Numbered from the stretch's first letter, positions 7,418 to 17,526 are shown. The stretch is DNA of 64,000 bases from Flavobacterium sp. (GCA_017983975.1 JAGOAL010000007.1:1-64000), one strand, 5' to 3'. Translations and numbers: made by a program. The notes: generated by a model from the sequence alone, not told the origin.

Positions 7418-9649
7418 ATGGTAATTCTATCGGCTTCGACTTTGCATTTGCCTAATTTAATTAGCGACTTGGGATTAATCCTTGTTACTGCGGCTATTGC
7501 TGTATTACTATTTAGAAAATTAAAACAGCCTCTGGTTTTAGGTTATTTAGTGGCTGGATTTTTAGCGAGTAGCCAATTTGATTTTTTTCCAACTGTAAAA
7601 GACATGGACAGTGTCAAAGTTTGGGCAGAAATTGGTGTGATATTTCTTTTATTTAGCTTAGGACTCGAATTTAGTTTTAAAAAGCTAATGAAAGTGGGTG
7701 GAACTGCCTCAATAACTGCAATTACCCAAATTGTCGGCATGGTCATTATCGGCTATTTTATAGGACAACTTATGGATTGGGGTAAAATGAATAGCTTATT
7801 TTTAGGTGTCATTTTATCTATTTCTTCCACGACAATTATTCTAAAAACCTTTGATGAATTAGGCGTTAAGACACAAAAATTTGCAGGAAATGTAATTGGA
7901 GCACTAATTGTTCAGGATATTTTAGCCATTTTAATGATGGTGATGTTGTCAACCATAGCGGTAAGTCAGCAATTCTCGGGAGGCGAATTAATGCAATCGG
8001 TATTGAAATTAATTTTCTTTTTAACCATTTGGTTTGTGGCAGGAATTTTCTTTATTCCAACACTTTTAAAGAAAGCTAAGCATCTCTTAACCGATGAAAT
8101 GCTGCTTATAGTTTCATTAGCTTTATGTCTTTTAATGGTTTTATTTGCTGCTAATGTAGGATTTTCACCAGCTCTTGGCGCGTTTATCATGGGTTCGATA
8201 ATAGCTGAAACTACTCAAGCCGAACATATCGAACATTTGGTCAAACCGGTTAAAGATTTATTTGGTGCTGTTTTCTTTGTATCGGTCGGAATGTTAATCA
8301 ATCCCGAAATGTTAGTAAAATATGCTGTTCCTGTAGGGATTTTAACCTTTGCTGTAATTCTTGGACAATCATTTTTATCTACTATTGGAGCGCTATTTTC
8401 AGGACAACCCCTAAAGCAATCGATACAAACAGGAATGAGTTTATCACAAATTGGTGAATTTTCATTCATCATAGCCACATTAGGAATGACGTTGAATGTA
8501 ACAAGTGATTTTTTATATCCGATAATAGTAGCTGTTTCGGCCATTACAACATTTACCACTCCTTTTATGGTGAAATTTTCAACCCCTTTTTCAATTTATC
8601 TTGAGAAAAAATTACCACGCCGATGGGTAAAACGAATTGAACGATATAGTGCAAATACCGAAGCGATAAAATCCGTAAGTACATGGCAAATTGTACTTCG
8701 CGCTTACTTAACCCAAGTTGTAATACATTCTATTATCATAGTGGCTATTATTTCACTTTCTTCAAAATATATTTTACCGTTAGTACAAGATTCTCGTTTT
8801 GGAAATGCCATTGCTGCATTAATCACTATTGTATTGTTATCTCCCTTTTTATGGGCGTTATCACTACGAAGAGTTGCCACTAAACAAGTGCAAGAATTAA
8901 TGCAAGTACGAAAATACCAAGGACCAATAATAGTTTTAGTCTTTTTTAGAATAGTGCTTTCTTTGTTTTATATTGGGTTTATTTTAAACACGTTTTTTTC
9001 TCCCATTATTGCTTTTATTGCTTTAGTAATAGCTGTTGTTTCCTATGTTTTATTTCCAAAAAAACTTCATGCCTTTTACAACAAAATTGAAGGCCATTTT
9101 CTTAAAAATTATCATGGAAGGGAAATTGCAAAAACCAATAAACGTCAAAATGTGCTATCTCCATGGGATGGTCACATGGCGAATTTTAATATTGCTTTAG
9201 CTTCAAACATCGTTGGAAAAACGTTAGAAGAATTAAGAATTAGAGAACATTTTGGAATAAACATAGCCACTATTAAACGTGGCGATATAATTATAAATAT
9301 TCCTTTACGTTCTGAGCGATTATTTCCTGGTGATGAAATAAGTGTTATTGGTACGGATGAACAAGTTATTGCTTTTAAAAACTATTTAGATCAAAATGAA
9401 ATTGACCTTCCAGAAGAGGTATTGGAAGATGAGATTATTTTACAACAACTCGAATTAAAAAATAGAATTTGCATAGGGAAAACAATACGGGAATCGCAAA
9501 TTAGAGAAAAAACTCATGGTATCATTGTGGGTATCGAACGGAACGGCAAACGTATCTTGAATCCTGAATCACACCTCATTTTAGAAGCTGATGATACTCT
9601 ATGGATTGCAGGTGATAAAAAGAAAATTGCTTCCTTTTTAAGCGAATAA
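7418..9649 (+). CDS. CPA2-type monovalent cation:proton antiporter with tandem TrkA-C domains
   Basis: A 743-residue inner-membrane antiporter of the KefB/KefC/YbaL superfamily, exchanging K+ or Na+ for protons. About 12 hydrophobic segments fill residues 1-390, including LGLEFSFKKL and SLSQIGEFSFIIA, which are typical of the exchanger core. A second block of membrane segments follows at about 425-550. The C-terminus holds two TrkA-C-like ligand domains (about 585-660 and 675-743) with no NAD-binding TrkA-N domain before them. Gating would therefore depend on a ligand other than NAD(H). The ion specificity cannot be read from the sequence. Confidence 0.88.
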   Translation: MVILSASTLHLPNLISDLGLILVTAAIAVLLFRKLKQPLVLGYLVAGFLASSQFDFFPTVKDMDSVKVWAEIGVIFLLFSLGLEFSFKKLMKVGGTASITAITQIVGMVIIGYFIGQLMDWGKMNSLFLGVILSISSTTIILKTFDELGVKTQKFAGNVIGALIVQDILAILMMVMLSTIAVSQQFSGGELMQSVLKLIFFLTIWFVAGIFFIPTLLKKAKHLLTDEMLLIVSLALCLLMVLFAANVGFSPALGAFIMGSIIAETTQAEHIEHLVKPVKDLFGAVFFVSVGMLINPEMLVKYAVPVGILTFAVILGQSFLSTIGALFSGQPLKQSIQTGMSLSQIGEFSFIIATLGMTLNVTSDFLYPIIVAVSAITTFTTPFMVKFSTPFSIYLEKKLPRRWVKRIERYSANTEAIKSVSTWQIVLRAYLTQVVIHSIIIVAIISLSSKYILPLVQDSRFGNAIAALITIVLLSPFLWALSLRRVATKQVQELMQVRKYQGPIIVLVFFRIVLSLFYIGFILNTFFSPIIAFIALVIAVVSYVLFPKKLHAFYNKIEGHFLKNYHGREIAKTNKRQNVLSPWDGHMANFNIALASNIVGKTLEELRIREHFGINIATIKRGDIIINIPLRSERLFPGDEISVIGTDEQVIAFKNYLDQNEIDLPEEVLEDEIILQQLELKNRICIGKTIRESQIREKTHGIIVGIERNGKRILNPESHLILEADDTLWIAGDKKKIASFLSE

Positions 9650-9650
9650 A

Positions 9651-9688
9651 AAAACCTGATAAGCTTTTTTGAAACTTATCAGGTTTTT
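9651..9688. terminator. Bidirectional terminator between the antiporter and guaB
   Basis: A 13-bp stem AAAACCTGATAAG / CTTATCAGGTTTT with A and T runs on either side, so it can stop transcription from both convergent genes. Confidence 0.85.
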
Positions 9689-9770
9689 GTATTATCTATA
9701 GTATGTGATTCCTACGGAATGACAGAGGTTATTTGAAATAAACTACGACTAATTACTGAAAACTCAAAAA

Positions 9771-11243
9771 CTATCTCGAATAATTTGGAGCTTCTTTTGT
9801 AATCGTAACATTATGTGGGTGACTTTCGCCAATGCCACTTGCTGTAATTCTAATGAAACGACTGCTTTCTTGCAACGTTTGAATATCTTTTGATCCGCAA
9901 TACCCCATTCCGGCTCTTAAACCACCTATGAATTGTTGCATGCTTTCGTTCAATTCTCCTTTATAGGGCACGCGACCTACAATTCCTTCTGGAACTAATT
10001 TCTTAACATCGTCTTCAACATCTTGGAAATAACGGTCTTTTGAACCTTCTTGCATCGCTTCAACTGAACCCATTCCACGATACGATTTGAATTTTCTTCC
10101 TTCAAAAATAATGGTTTCACCTGGTGATTCTTTTGTTCCTGCTAAAAGCGAACCTAACATCACACAATCAGCTCCTGCAGCAATCGCTTTTGGAATATCA
10201 CCTGTGTAACGAATTCCACCATCTGCAATAACCGGCACTCCTGTCCCTTTTAATGCGGCTGCTACTTCTAAAACGGCTGAAAATTGTGGAAATCCAACAC
10301 CTGCAACAACTCTCGTTGTACAAATAGAACCAGGACCAATCCCTACTTTAACAGCATCTGCACCGTTTTGAGCTAAATATAAAGCTGCTTCTGCAGTAGC
10401 AATGTTACCCACTACTACGTCTAATTCAGGGAATTTTGCTTTTACTGCTTTTAACACATCTACTACGCCTTTTGTATGTCCGTGAGCGGTATCAATAATT
10501 ACTGCATCAACACCTGCATTTACTAGAGCAGTTGCTCTTTCAACAGCATCAGCTGTTACCCCTAAAGCCGCAGCTACTCGCAAACGACCAAATCGATCTT
10601 TGTTAGCAATAGGTTTTTGCGTTAATTTGGTAATATCTCTAAAGGTAATTAACCCTACTAACTTGTTATTGTTATCAACTACAGGTAATTTTTCAATTTT
10701 ATTTTCTTGTAGAATACCTTCTGCTTCTTGCAAAGTGGTTCCTTGAGCAGCCGTTACTAAATTTTCAGAGGTCATTACTTCTAGAATAGAACGAGTATTT
10801 ATTTTTTCGAAACGTAAATCTCTATTGGTTACAATTCCTTTTAAAATTCCGTTTTCATCAACAACTGGAATTCCACCAATGCTAAATTCTTTCATTGCCA
10901 TTTTAGCGTCACCAACAGTTGCTGTTAAAGGTAACGTTACCGGATCGATGATCATACCACTTTCAGCACGTTTTACTTTCTTTACTTTTGCTGCTTGTTG
11001 CTCAATCGTCATGTTTTTGTGTAACACGCCAATACCGCCTTCTTGTGCCATAGCAATTGCCATAGAACTTTCGGTAACCGTATCCATTGCAGCGGAAACG
11101 ATAGGAACATTCAAGGTAATATTTCTCGAAAACTTCGATTGAATATTTACTTCGCGTGGTAAAACTTCTGAATAATTTGGAATAAGCAAAACATCGTCGT
11201 ATGTAAGTCCTTCGCCAACGATCTTAGTTGTGTGTGCTTTCAT
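9771..11243 (-). CDS. guaB: Inosine-5'-monophosphate dehydrogenase
   Basis: GuaB oxidises IMP to XMP with NAD, the committed step to guanine nucleotides. The 490-residue protein has the usual TIM barrel interrupted by two CBS domains at about 95-215, which often sense ATP or GTP. The catalytic cysteine is in [15 protein letters not shown] near residue 305, and [20 protein letters not shown] and [10 protein letters not shown] follow. The mobile flap is intact. It has its own promoter and an A/C-rich leader like those of purB and purC. Confidence 0.97.
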   Translation of the reverse strand: MKAHTTKIVGEGLTYDDVLLIPNYSEVLPREVNIQSKFSRNITLNVPIVSAAMDTVTESSMAIAMAQEGGIGVLHKNMTIEQQAAKVKKVKRAESGMIIDPVTLPLTATVGDAKMAMKEFSIGGIPVVDENGILKGIVTNRDLRFEKINTRSILEVMTSENLVTAAQGTTLQEAEGILQENKIEKLPVVDNNNKLVGLITFRDITKLTQKPIANKDRFGRLRVAAALGVTADAVERATALVNAGVDAVIIDTAHGHTKGVVDVLKAVKAKFPELDVVVGNIATAEAALYLAQNGADAVKVGIGPGSICTTRVVAGVGFPQFSAVLEVAAALKGTGVPVIADGGIRYTGDIPKAIAAGADCVMLGSLLAGTKESPGETIIFEGRKFKSYRGMGSVEAMQEGSKDRYFQDVEDDVKKLVPEGIVGRVPYKGELNESMQQFIGGLRAGMGYCGSKDIQTLQESSRFIRITASGIGESHPHNVTITKEAPNYSR

Positions 11244-11275
11244 GGTGCAATTTGTAGTTGTTGTTAAATTGCGTG

Positions 11276-11283
11276 CAAATATA
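11276..11283 (-). promoter_or_regulatory. Promoter -7 element for guaB
   Basis: Read on the minus strand the sequence is TATATTTG followed by CACG, 32 nt before the guaB start. Confidence 0.6.
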
Positions 11284-11367
11284 CAAAAAAAAGTGAATAG
11301 TGAATAGTAATTCGTGATTAGTTTTTAGCCCAGATAGTAATGAAAAGTATTTTATTGAAGAATTCTA

Positions 11368-11424
11368 TTTTTTGTAGTGCTAAAAAAGCGACCTTAGAAG
11401 CTCTTTTTAGTACTTACAAAAAAA
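11368..11424. terminator. Long hairpin downstream of mvaB and upstream of guaB
   Basis: Arms beginning TTTTTGTAGTGCTAAAAA and ending TTTTTAGTACTTACAAAAA pair over about 20 bp with two small bulges. It lies just past the 3' end of mvaB on the minus strand and may terminate it, but the T run is inside the stem, so the role is uncertain. Confidence 0.4.
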
Positions 11425-11470
11425 GAATTATTGATAAAATCTTGAAATGTATAGCTGGAATTAGCTTCTA

Positions 11471-12334
11471 TTAATGAAACTCCCCGAATAACTTAGTCGC
11501 TTCATTATAAGCACTTTCAAAACTCATAGGACTGGTGTTTGTGTTTTCTCTTTTGGTAGTGAAATAGGACAATAATTTCTCAGTAGGCATATTTCCTGTT
11601 AAATCATCTTTTGCCATAGGACAACCTCCAAAACCTTGAATGGCACCATCATAACGACGACAACCTGCATTGTAAGCTGCATCAATTTTTTCAAACCATT
11701 TATCAGGTGTGGTGTGAAGATGCGCTCCAAATTCAATAGTTGGATATTTCGGAATCAAATTTGAAAACAAATAATCGATTACTTCTGGTGTTGAACTTCC
11801 AACGGTATCAGAAAGCGATAGAATTTTCACACCCATATTCGCTAATCTTTCTGTCCATTCACCCACAATTTCAACATTCCAAGGATCGCCATATGGATTT
11901 CCGAAGCCCATTGAAATATAAGTAACGACTTCTTTATTGGATTGATCAGCGATTTCTAAAATTTCTTGTAGAGTGACTAAACTTTCGGCAATTGTTTTGT
12001 GCGTATTTCGCATTTGAAAGTTCTCAGAAATCGAAAAAGGGAAACCTAAATATTGAATTGCTGCGTGAACTGAAGCGTTTTGAGCGCCTTGCGTATTGGC
12101 AATAATGGCTAATAATTTACTGCTTGTTGCCGATAAATCTAATTGGGCTAAAACCTCAGCTGTGTCTTGCATTTGCGGAATCGCTTTAGGCGAAACAAAA
12201 CTTCCAAAATCAATAGTATCAAATCCAACACGCAATAATGCTTGCAAGTATTTCACCTTTCGTTCCGTTGGGATAAAGGGCTTTATACCTTGCATGGCAT
12301 CACGCGGACACTCGATAATTTTGATTGGATTCAT
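11471..12334 (-). CDS. mvaB: Hydroxymethylglutaryl-CoA lyase
   Basis: MvaB splits HMG-CoA into acetoacetate and acetyl-CoA at the end of leucine degradation. The 287-residue protein is a TIM-barrel HMGL-like enzyme: ECPRDAMQG near the N-terminus holds the residues that bind metal and substrate, GAHLHTTPDKW supplies the metal-binding histidines, and GFGGCPMAKDDLTGNMPTE contains the active-site cysteine loop. It lies 19 nt downstream of pyrD on the same strand and is probably cotranscribed, although the two pathways are unrelated. Confidence 0.9.
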   Translation of the reverse strand: MNPIKIIECPRDAMQGIKPFIPTERKVKYLQALLRVGFDTIDFGSFVSPKAIPQMQDTAEVLAQLDLSATSSKLLAIIANTQGAQNASVHAAIQYLGFPFSISENFQMRNTHKTIAESLVTLQEILEIADQSNKEVVTYISMGFGNPYGDPWNVEIVGEWTERLANMGVKILSLSDTVGSSTPEVIDYLFSNLIPKYPTIEFGAHLHTTPDKWFEKIDAAYNAGCRRYDGAIQGFGGCPMAKDDLTGNMPTEKLLSYFTTKRENTNTSPMSFESAYNEATKLFGEFH

Positions 12335-12353
12335 AGCTTCAAAGATAGCAATT

Positions 12354-13373
12354 TTAAATCTGCTCTAAAATCTTTTTATTGATCGCTTTTACTAAAGCAG
12401 GACCTTCATAAATAAAACCAGTATATAACTGAACCAAACTTGCACCAGCATTTAACTTTTCAATCGCGTCTTCGGCAGTGTGAATTCCTCCTACTCCAAT
12501 GATTGGGAATGATTGATTACTTTTTTCTGAAAGAAAACGAATCACCTCGGTAGAACGTTTCGTTAATGGTTTTCCAGATAAACCGCCTATTTCTGATTTA
12601 TTTTCCGATTGTAAACCATCGCGAAAAATTGTAGTATTTGTCGCAATTACACCCGCAATTTTAGTTTCGTTAACGATATCAATGATGTCCAAAAGCTGTT
12701 CGTCAGTTAAATCGGGAGCTATTTTTAATAGAATTGGTTTATGGTTTGTTGTTTGTAGTTTATTGTTTTCTAAAGTTTGTAACAATTTTTTTAGTGGTTC
12801 TTTTTCTTGCAGTTCGCGAAGATTTGGAGTATTTGGCGAACTCACATTCACCACAAAATAATCGACAAACGGAAACAACGCTTCAAAACAAATTTCGTAA
12901 TCTTTTACCGCTTCATCGTTTGGCGTAACTTTATTTTTTCCGATGTTTCCGCCGATTAAAACACCTTTATTTTTTTTCAAACGCTCCACTGCTTCTTTAA
13001 CACCACCGTTATTGAAACCCATTCTATTAATAATAGCGTTGTCTTCTTTTAAGCGAAACAAACGTTTTTTAGGATTTCCTTCTTGTCCAACAGGTGTTAA
13101 TGTTCCTATTTCAATAAATCCGAAACCGAAATTCGATAACTCTTGATACAACTTTGCGTCTTTATCAAACCCAGCAGCTAATCCGACTGGATTTTTGAAT
13201 TTAATTCCGAAAACTTCTCTTTCTAAACGAGCATCTTTTACTTCATAAAGCGATTGAAACAAATATGAAAAACCAGGGATTTTGTTCAGAAAACGAATGA
13301 GTGAAAAAGTAAAATAATGCACTTTTTCGGGATCAAAACAAAATAATAAAGGGCGAATGATTAGTTTGTACAT
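12354..13373 (-). CDS. pyrD: Dihydroorotate dehydrogenase (quinone), class 2
   Basis: PyrD oxidises dihydroorotate to orotate and passes electrons to the quinone pool, here presumably menaquinone. The 339-residue protein has the class 2 amphipathic N-terminal helices (residues 1-40) that dock on the inner membrane, then the FMN barrel: [19 protein letters not shown], and the catalytic serine region [13 protein letters not shown] near 175. GVGGI and [11 protein letters not shown] end the barrel. It leads the pyrD-mvaB pair. Confidence 0.96.
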   Translation of the reverse strand: MYKLIIRPLLFCFDPEKVHYFTFSLIRFLNKIPGFSYLFQSLYEVKDARLEREVFGIKFKNPVGLAAGFDKDAKLYQELSNFGFGFIEIGTLTPVGQEGNPKKRLFRLKEDNAIINRMGFNNGGVKEAVERLKKNKGVLIGGNIGKNKVTPNDEAVKDYEICFEALFPFVDYFVVNVSSPNTPNLRELQEKEPLKKLLQTLENNKLQTTNHKPILLKIAPDLTDEQLLDIIDIVNETKIAGVIATNTTIFRDGLQSENKSEIGGLSGKPLTKRSTEVIRFLSEKSNQSFPIIGVGGIHTAEDAIEKLNAGASLVQLYTGFIYEGPALVKAINKKILEQI

Positions 13374-13392
13374 AATATGTTGTGTTGTCTTG

Positions 13393-13400
13393 CAAAAGTA
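13393..13400 (-). promoter_or_regulatory. Promoter -7 element for pyrD
   Basis: On the minus strand the sequence is TACTTTTG followed by CA, 19 nt before the pyrD start, with the leader GACAACACAACAT. Confidence 0.6.
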
Positions 13401-13445
13401 AGAAAATGCAAGTCAAAAAAAAAGTTTATTACGACAGCAACACTA

Positions 13446-13952
13446 TCATTTTTTTGCAAGTGAAAGTACTACTTCTATTGGATTATTACTTCTTGGCCCG
13501 AAACTTCTGGCTTGGCGTTCATTTTCACTAGAACACAAAATATACATATTAAACGCTTGCAATTGGACTAATTGTTCTTTAAATTTTCCTTTTTCATCTT
13601 GAATTTTGATGTAAAATTCTTCCGCAGGAAAAGTATTAGTTATGGAAAGCAAATACGTATCTCCCGCATACGGAAAAAACCATTTCTCAGGTTCGTTAGA
13701 TTTACTAATTAAATGATTTCTAGTAAAAAACAAAGCCTGATTACCGTATTTCCAACTGTATTTATTGTTTTCATTAATGATTTCTTCTCCTTTTTCGTTG
13801 ACCACGGAAATTTTCAAATCGGCAATATTATCAGATTTTCCTTCTTCATGGACTTTTACCACTAAATAAGACGTAAAATCAAACCCACAATGTGGCACTT
13901 GCCCAAGTAAGTTCAATGAAAAAAGCAGAAAAAAGATAGAAATAATTCTCAT
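13446..13952 (-). CDS. Exported protein of unknown function next to a cytochrome c
   Basis: A 168-residue protein with a signal peptide at residues 1-17 ending in LLGQ. The mature part looks mostly beta-stranded and contains two cysteines (near 22 and 146) that could form a disulfide. I recognise no family. It starts 3 nt after the stop of the small cytochrome c gene on the same strand, so the two are almost certainly cotranscribed and probably both act in the cell envelope. Confidence 0.7.
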   Translation of the reverse strand: MRIISIFFLLFSLNLLGQVPHCGFDFTSYLVVKVHEEGKSDNIADLKISVVNEKGEEIINENNKYSWKYGNQALFFTRNHLISKSNEPEKWFFPYAGDTYLLSITNTFPAEEFYIKIQDEKGKFKEQLVQLQAFNMYILCSSENERQARSFGPRSNNPIEVVLSLAKK

Positions 13953-13955
13953 TTT

Positions 13956-14252
13956 TTATGGTTTCGCATTTTTTTTCAAATAGTCCAAAATCAAATACGT
14001 ATCATCGTTAGAAATTCCTCCTTTTTTTTGCATTTCAAATACGATTGGTTCCCATTGTTGTGAAGTATAGGCATTGGGCGCATATAAATCATGACATTCT
14101 GCACAACGTTTTTGAAACATTTTCTCTCCAGATTCTTCCATATTCATGCTTACAACTTCTACATTTTGTACTGGAGCTGTTACCTGTTTTTGAGAAGTAC
14201 AAGAAAGCAAACTAAACATAAATGTGAATACAACTAAAAATGATTTTTTCAT
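13956..14252 (-). CDS. Small lipoprotein c-type cytochrome
   Basis: A 98-residue protein with a signal peptide and lipobox LLSC near residue 18, so it is likely lipid-anchored in the envelope. One haem c site, CAECH, lies near residue 53, and a short helical tail (DDTYLILDYLKKNAKP) follows. A methionine in EMQKKGG could be the distal haem ligand. An in-frame ATG 14 codons upstream would put a charged leader before the signal peptide, so ATG 14252 is preferred. Haem attachment would use the CcsBA system encoded at 35659-38814. Confidence 0.82.
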   Translation of the reverse strand: MKKSFLVVFTFMFSLLSCTSQKQVTAPVQNVEVVSMNMEESGEKMFQKRCAECHDLYAPNAYTSQQWEPIVFEMQKKGGISNDDTYLILDYLKKNAKP

Positions 14253-14280
14253 AATTTGATTTTTTATTTGAGGTAAATAT

Positions 14281-14310
14281 AAAAAAAATCCCAAGACAAT
14301 TTCTCAGGAT
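14281..14310 (-). terminator. Terminator after the peptidyl-prolyl isomerase gene
   Basis: On the minus strand, AATCCTGAGA pairs with TCTTGGGATT (8 of 10 bases) and is followed by eight T residues. Confidence 0.65.
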
Positions 14311-14332
14311 TATTTATGTATTTATTTCAATT

Positions 14333-15265
14333 TTATTTTACATCCATCAATTCAACATCAAAAACTAATGTTGCATCTGGCGGAATAACTCCTCCTGCTC
14401 CTCTAGAGCCATATCCTAAATAAGAAGGAATTACAAAACGTGCTTTGTCTCCTACTTGTAATAAAGCAATTCCTTCATCCCATCCTTCAATTACTTGTCC
14501 AACGCCTAATTGAAATTCAATAGGTTGTTTTCTTTTATAAGAGGAATCAAATACTTGTCCGTTTTCTAAAGCTCCTTGGTAATGTACCGATACTTTTTTA
14601 CCTTTTTCTGCAGCAGTTCCATTCCCCTTTTGAATAATTTGGTAACGTAAACCACTTTCAGTTTTTTGAAAACCAGCGGCTAATTTTTCTAAAGCTTCCT
14701 CTGCCATTTTTTTTTGTTCAGCAATTCTTTTGGCACGAGAACCTTCAAATGTTCTGAACGCTTCAATAGCATTCCAATTTTTAGCTTCGTCACCTACTCT
14801 AATAATTTCAATACTTTCTAATGCATCATCACCTTCAACAGCATCAACCACATCTTGACCTTCAATTACATGTCCAAAAACAGTGTGTTTTCCGTCTAAC
14901 CAATTGGTTGGAATGTGCGTAATAAAAAACTGAGAACCATTTGTACCAGGACCTGCGTTTGCCATAGACAACACTCCTGGTTTGTCGTGTTTTAAACTTG
15001 GGTGAAATTCATCATCAAAATTATAACCAGGACCGCCAGTACCTTGCCCTTGAGGACAACCACCTTGTATCATAAAATCAGGAATTACACGGTGAAATTT
15101 TAATCCATCATAATAAGGTTTACCCATTGGACGAGCTGAATTTTCTAATTGACCTTCTGCTAATCCTACGAAGTTACCTACTGTTCCAGGCGTTAAATCG
15201 TGTGTTAATTTTACTAAAATAGACCCTTTTGCGGTATTAAATTTAGCGTATATTCCGTTTTCCAT
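14333..15265 (-). CDS. Cyclophilin-FKBP fusion peptidyl-prolyl isomerase
   Basis: A 310-residue protein with two different prolyl isomerase domains. Residues about 5-165 are a cyclophilin ([23 protein letters not shown]), and residues about 205-310 are an FKBP domain ([49 protein letters not shown]). A charged linker joins them. There is no signal peptide, so it acts in the cytosol as a folding catalyst. This domain order is, to my knowledge, seen in other Flavobacteriaceae. It has its own promoter and terminator. Confidence 0.92.
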   Translation of the reverse strand: MENGIYAKFNTAKGSILVKLTHDLTPGTVGNFVGLAEGQLENSARPMGKPYYDGLKFHRVIPDFMIQGGCPQGQGTGGPGYNFDDEFHPSLKHDKPGVLSMANAGPGTNGSQFFITHIPTNWLDGKHTVFGHVIEGQDVVDAVEGDDALESIEIIRVGDEAKNWNAIEAFRTFEGSRAKRIAEQKKMAEEALEKLAAGFQKTESGLRYQIIQKGNGTAAEKGKKVSVHYQGALENGQVFDSSYKRKQPIEFQLGVGQVIEGWDEGIALLQVGDKARFVIPSYLGYGSRGAGGVIPPDATLVFDVELMDVK

Positions 15266-15290
15266 TGTTTTGAATTTTAATTTGAAAGTG

Positions 15291-15298
15291 CAAAATTA
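15291..15298 (-). promoter_or_regulatory. Promoter -7 element for the peptidyl-prolyl isomerase gene
   Basis: The minus strand reads TAATTTTG followed by CAC, 25 nt before the start codon. Confidence 0.55.
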
Positions 15299-15310
15299 CA
15301 AAATAAATAG

Positions 15311-15318
15311 TAGATTTG
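15311..15318 (+). promoter_or_regulatory. Promoter -7 element for the SAM methyltransferase gene
   Basis: TAGATTTG lies 19 nt before the ATG at 15338. Confidence 0.5.
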
Positions 15319-15337
15319 ATATACAAAAATAAATACC

Positions 15338-16135
15338 ATGAAAACGAGCGACTACATCAATATAAATAAATTGACTTGGAACAATAAAGTTGATGTACAT
15401 ATTGATTCTGAATTTTATGACATGGAGGGATTTCTGCAAGGAAAATCAACTTTAAATACCATAGAATTAGAATTACTTGGTAACGTAAAAGGAAAAAAAG
15501 TGTTGCACTTTCAATGTCATTTTGGGCAAGACACTATGACTTTTTCCAGAATGGGTGCGAAGGCTACTGGTGTCGATTTATCAGACAAAGCCATTGAAAG
15601 AGCTAGAGAAATTAATCAAAATTTAGGTTTAGATACCTCTTTTGTTTGCTGCGATATTTATGACGCTCCCAATCATCTGGATGAACAATTTGATATTATA
15701 TTTACCAGTTATGGAACAATTGGTTGGTTTCCTGATCTTGACAAATGGGCAAAAGTAATTTCACAGCTTTTAAAACCAGGAGGTAAATTTGTTATGGCCG
15801 ATTTTCATCCATTAGTTTGGATGTTTGATAACGATTTTAAAGAAATTTTTTACAATTATTTTAATACCGAAGCCATTATAGAAGATGAATCTGGAACTTA
15901 TGCCGATCGAGAGGCAGAAATTGCAAATCAAACCATTACTTGGAATCATCCTACATCGGAACTATTAAATGCGTTGATTACAAATGGTTTGGAACTGAAT
16001 TCATTCAATGAATTTGATTATTCGCCTTACAATTGTTTTAATGAAACAGAAGAATTTGAACCAAATAAATTCAGAATCAAACATTTAAAAAATAAGATTC
16101 CAATGGTGTATTCGTTATCGGCCACTAAAAAATAA
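15338..16135 (+). CDS. Class I SAM-dependent methyltransferase
   Basis: A 265-residue cytosolic methyltransferase of unknown substrate. The Rossmann motifs are clear: motif I region [16 protein letters not shown] near residue 53, [15 protein letters not shown] for the acidic loop binding the SAM ribose, then [20 protein letters not shown] and [16 protein letters not shown]. The motif I glycines are partly replaced ([10 protein letters not shown]), which is common in this Bacteroidota subgroup. It ends 17 nt before trmD, but trmD has its own promoter in that gap. Confidence 0.85.
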   Translation: MKTSDYININKLTWNNKVDVHIDSEFYDMEGFLQGKSTLNTIELELLGNVKGKKVLHFQCHFGQDTMTFSRMGAKATGVDLSDKAIERAREINQNLGLDTSFVCCDIYDAPNHLDEQFDIIFTSYGTIGWFPDLDKWAKVISQLLKPGGKFVMADFHPLVWMFDNDFKEIFYNYFNTEAIIEDESGTYADREAEIANQTITWNHPTSELLNALITNGLELNSFNEFDYSPYNCFNETEEFEPNKFRIKHLKNKIPMVYSLSATKK

Positions 16136-16140
16136 TCTAT

Positions 16141-16148
16141 TATCTTTG
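16141..16148 (+). promoter_or_regulatory. Promoter -7 element for trmD, predicted leaderless
   Basis: TATCTTTG ends 5 nt before the A of the trmD ATG at 16153, which is about where transcription should start. The same spacing occurs at the GNAT gene and rlmD. Confidence 0.6.
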
Positions 16149-16152
16149 CCAC

Positions 16153-16833
16153 ATGCGAATAGATATTATTACCGTTTTACCAGAATTGATGCGAAGTCCG
16201 TTTGAGGCTTCTATTATGAAACGTGCCATTGAAAAAGAATTAGTCGAAGTACATTTTCATAATTTAAGAGAATATACAACCAACAAACAAAAGAGTGTCG
16301 ATGATTATCAATTTGGTGGTGGTGCAGGAATGGTAATGATGGTTCAACCTATAGATGCCTGCATTTCGAAACTTAAAACCGAAAGAACGTACGACGAAAT
16401 CATTTATATGACTCCAGATGGTGAAACGCTAAACCAAAAAATGGCCAACTCAATTTCTATGTATGAAAATATTATGATTTTATGCGGTCATTATAAAGGT
16501 GTAGACCAACGTGTTCGCGATATGCATATTACAAGAGAAATTTCAATAGGCGATTATGTGCTTAGTGGTGGAGAAATTGGTGCCATTGTTTTTTGTGATG
16601 CGATTATACGCTTAATTCCTGGTGTTTTGAGTGATGAAACTTCGGCTTTGACCGATAGCTTTCAAGATAATTTACTATCACCTCCAATTTATACCCGTCC
16701 TGCCGATTATAATGGATGGAAAGTCCCTGAAATATTATTAAGTGGTAATTTTCCAAAAATTGAAAAATGGCGAGAAGACATGGCCTACGAACACACAAAA
16801 AACAGAAGACCCGATTTATTGGAAAATGATTAA
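16153..16833 (+). CDS. trmD: tRNA (guanine37-N1)-methyltransferase
   Basis: TrmD methylates G37 next to the anticodon and prevents +1 frameshifts. The protein has 226 residues and carries the trefoil-knot SAM site: [25 protein letters not shown] and [13 protein letters not shown], with the catalytic Asp region near [22 protein letters not shown]. The gene precedes rplS, the conserved pairing in many bacteria, but here a repeat-bearing 222-nt gap with its own promoter separates them. Confidence 0.96.
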   Translation: MRIDIITVLPELMRSPFEASIMKRAIEKELVEVHFHNLREYTTNKQKSVDDYQFGGGAGMVMMVQPIDACISKLKTERTYDEIIYMTPDGETLNQKMANSISMYENIMILCGHYKGVDQRVRDMHITREISIGDYVLSGGEIGAIVFCDAIIRLIPGVLSDETSALTDSFQDNLLSPPIYTRPADYNGWKVPEILLSGNFPKIEKWREDMAYEHTKNRRPDLLEND

Positions 16834-16840
16834 TGACTTT

Positions 16841-16868
16841 TGATGTTCTGATGTTCTGATGTTCTGAT
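16841..16868 (+). repeat. Three and a half copies of an 8-bp tandem repeat
   Basis: TGATGTTC is repeated three times in tandem and followed by TGAT. The next 60 bp contain related CCGAAAATCC units. It lies between trmD and rplS and has no visible coding role. Confidence 0.85.
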
Positions 16869-16975
16869 ATTCCGAAAATCCATTGTTCGAAAATTAATTA
16901 TCCGAAAATCCACTATCCTAAAATCCCTTTCCAAATATTTTTGAATTTGAAATTTGTTTATTCGATTTTTTTTAA

Positions 16976-16983
16976 TACTTTTG
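16976..16983 (+). promoter_or_regulatory. Promoter -7 element for rplS, with a 72-nt leader
   Basis: TACTTTTG followed by CACCC lies 72 nt before the rplS ATG. The leader contains CAAC...GTTG arms around CTCTGGCGATAGACGTGA and could fold, so a leader that senses ribosomal protein is possible but not shown. Confidence 0.5.
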
Positions 16984-17055
16984 CACCCACTTTGAATCAA
17001 CCTCTGGCGATAGACGTGAATGTTGTTTTGAATCGAATTTATTATTTTAAAGACT

Positions 17056-17412
17056 ATGTCAAATTTAGTTGATTTCGTTAATAACGAATTTGTTACAAGA
17101 AAAGATTTCCCAGAATTTGGTGCTGGTGATACAATCACTGTGTACTATGAGATTAAAGAGGGAGAAAAAACTAGAACTCAGTTTTTCAAAGGAGTTGTAA
17201 TCCAAAGAAGAGGAACTGGAGCTACTGAAACTTTTACTATTCGTAAAATGTCTGGAGCTATTGGAGTGGAGCGTATTTTTCCAGTAAATTTACCTGCATT
17301 ACAAAAAGTTGAAGTGAACCAAAGAGGTAAAGTTCGTAGAGCTCGTATCTACTACTTTAGAGAACTTACTGGTAAAAAAGCAAAAATCAAAGAAAGAAGA
17401 TACAAAAACTAG
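17056..17412 (+). CDS. rplS: 50S ribosomal protein L19
   Basis: L19 sits at the interface of the 30S and 50S subunits. The 118-residue protein has the family core: [49 protein letters not shown] and [21 protein letters not shown]. Length is normal. The gene ends in a strong palindromic terminator. Confidence 0.97.
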   Translation: MSNLVDFVNNEFVTRKDFPEFGAGDTITVYYEIKEGEKTRTQFFKGVVIQRRGTGATETFTIRKMSGAIGVERIFPVNLPALQKVEVNQRGKVRRARIYYFRELTGKKAKIKERRYKN

Positions 17413-17431
17413 TATCCACTTTCTCAAGTAT

Positions 17432-17463
17432 AAAAAAATCCCGCAATTGCGGGATTTTTTTTT
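17432..17463. terminator. Bidirectional terminator between rplS and glyA
   Basis: A perfect palindrome, ATCCCGC-AATT-GCGGGAT, with A and T runs on each side that serves both convergent genes. Confidence 0.9.
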
Positions 17464-17526
17464 ATCATATCATAAAAAAAGCAGTGAATAAACACTGCTC
17501 TTTTAAATAAATTATAGAACTATAAA

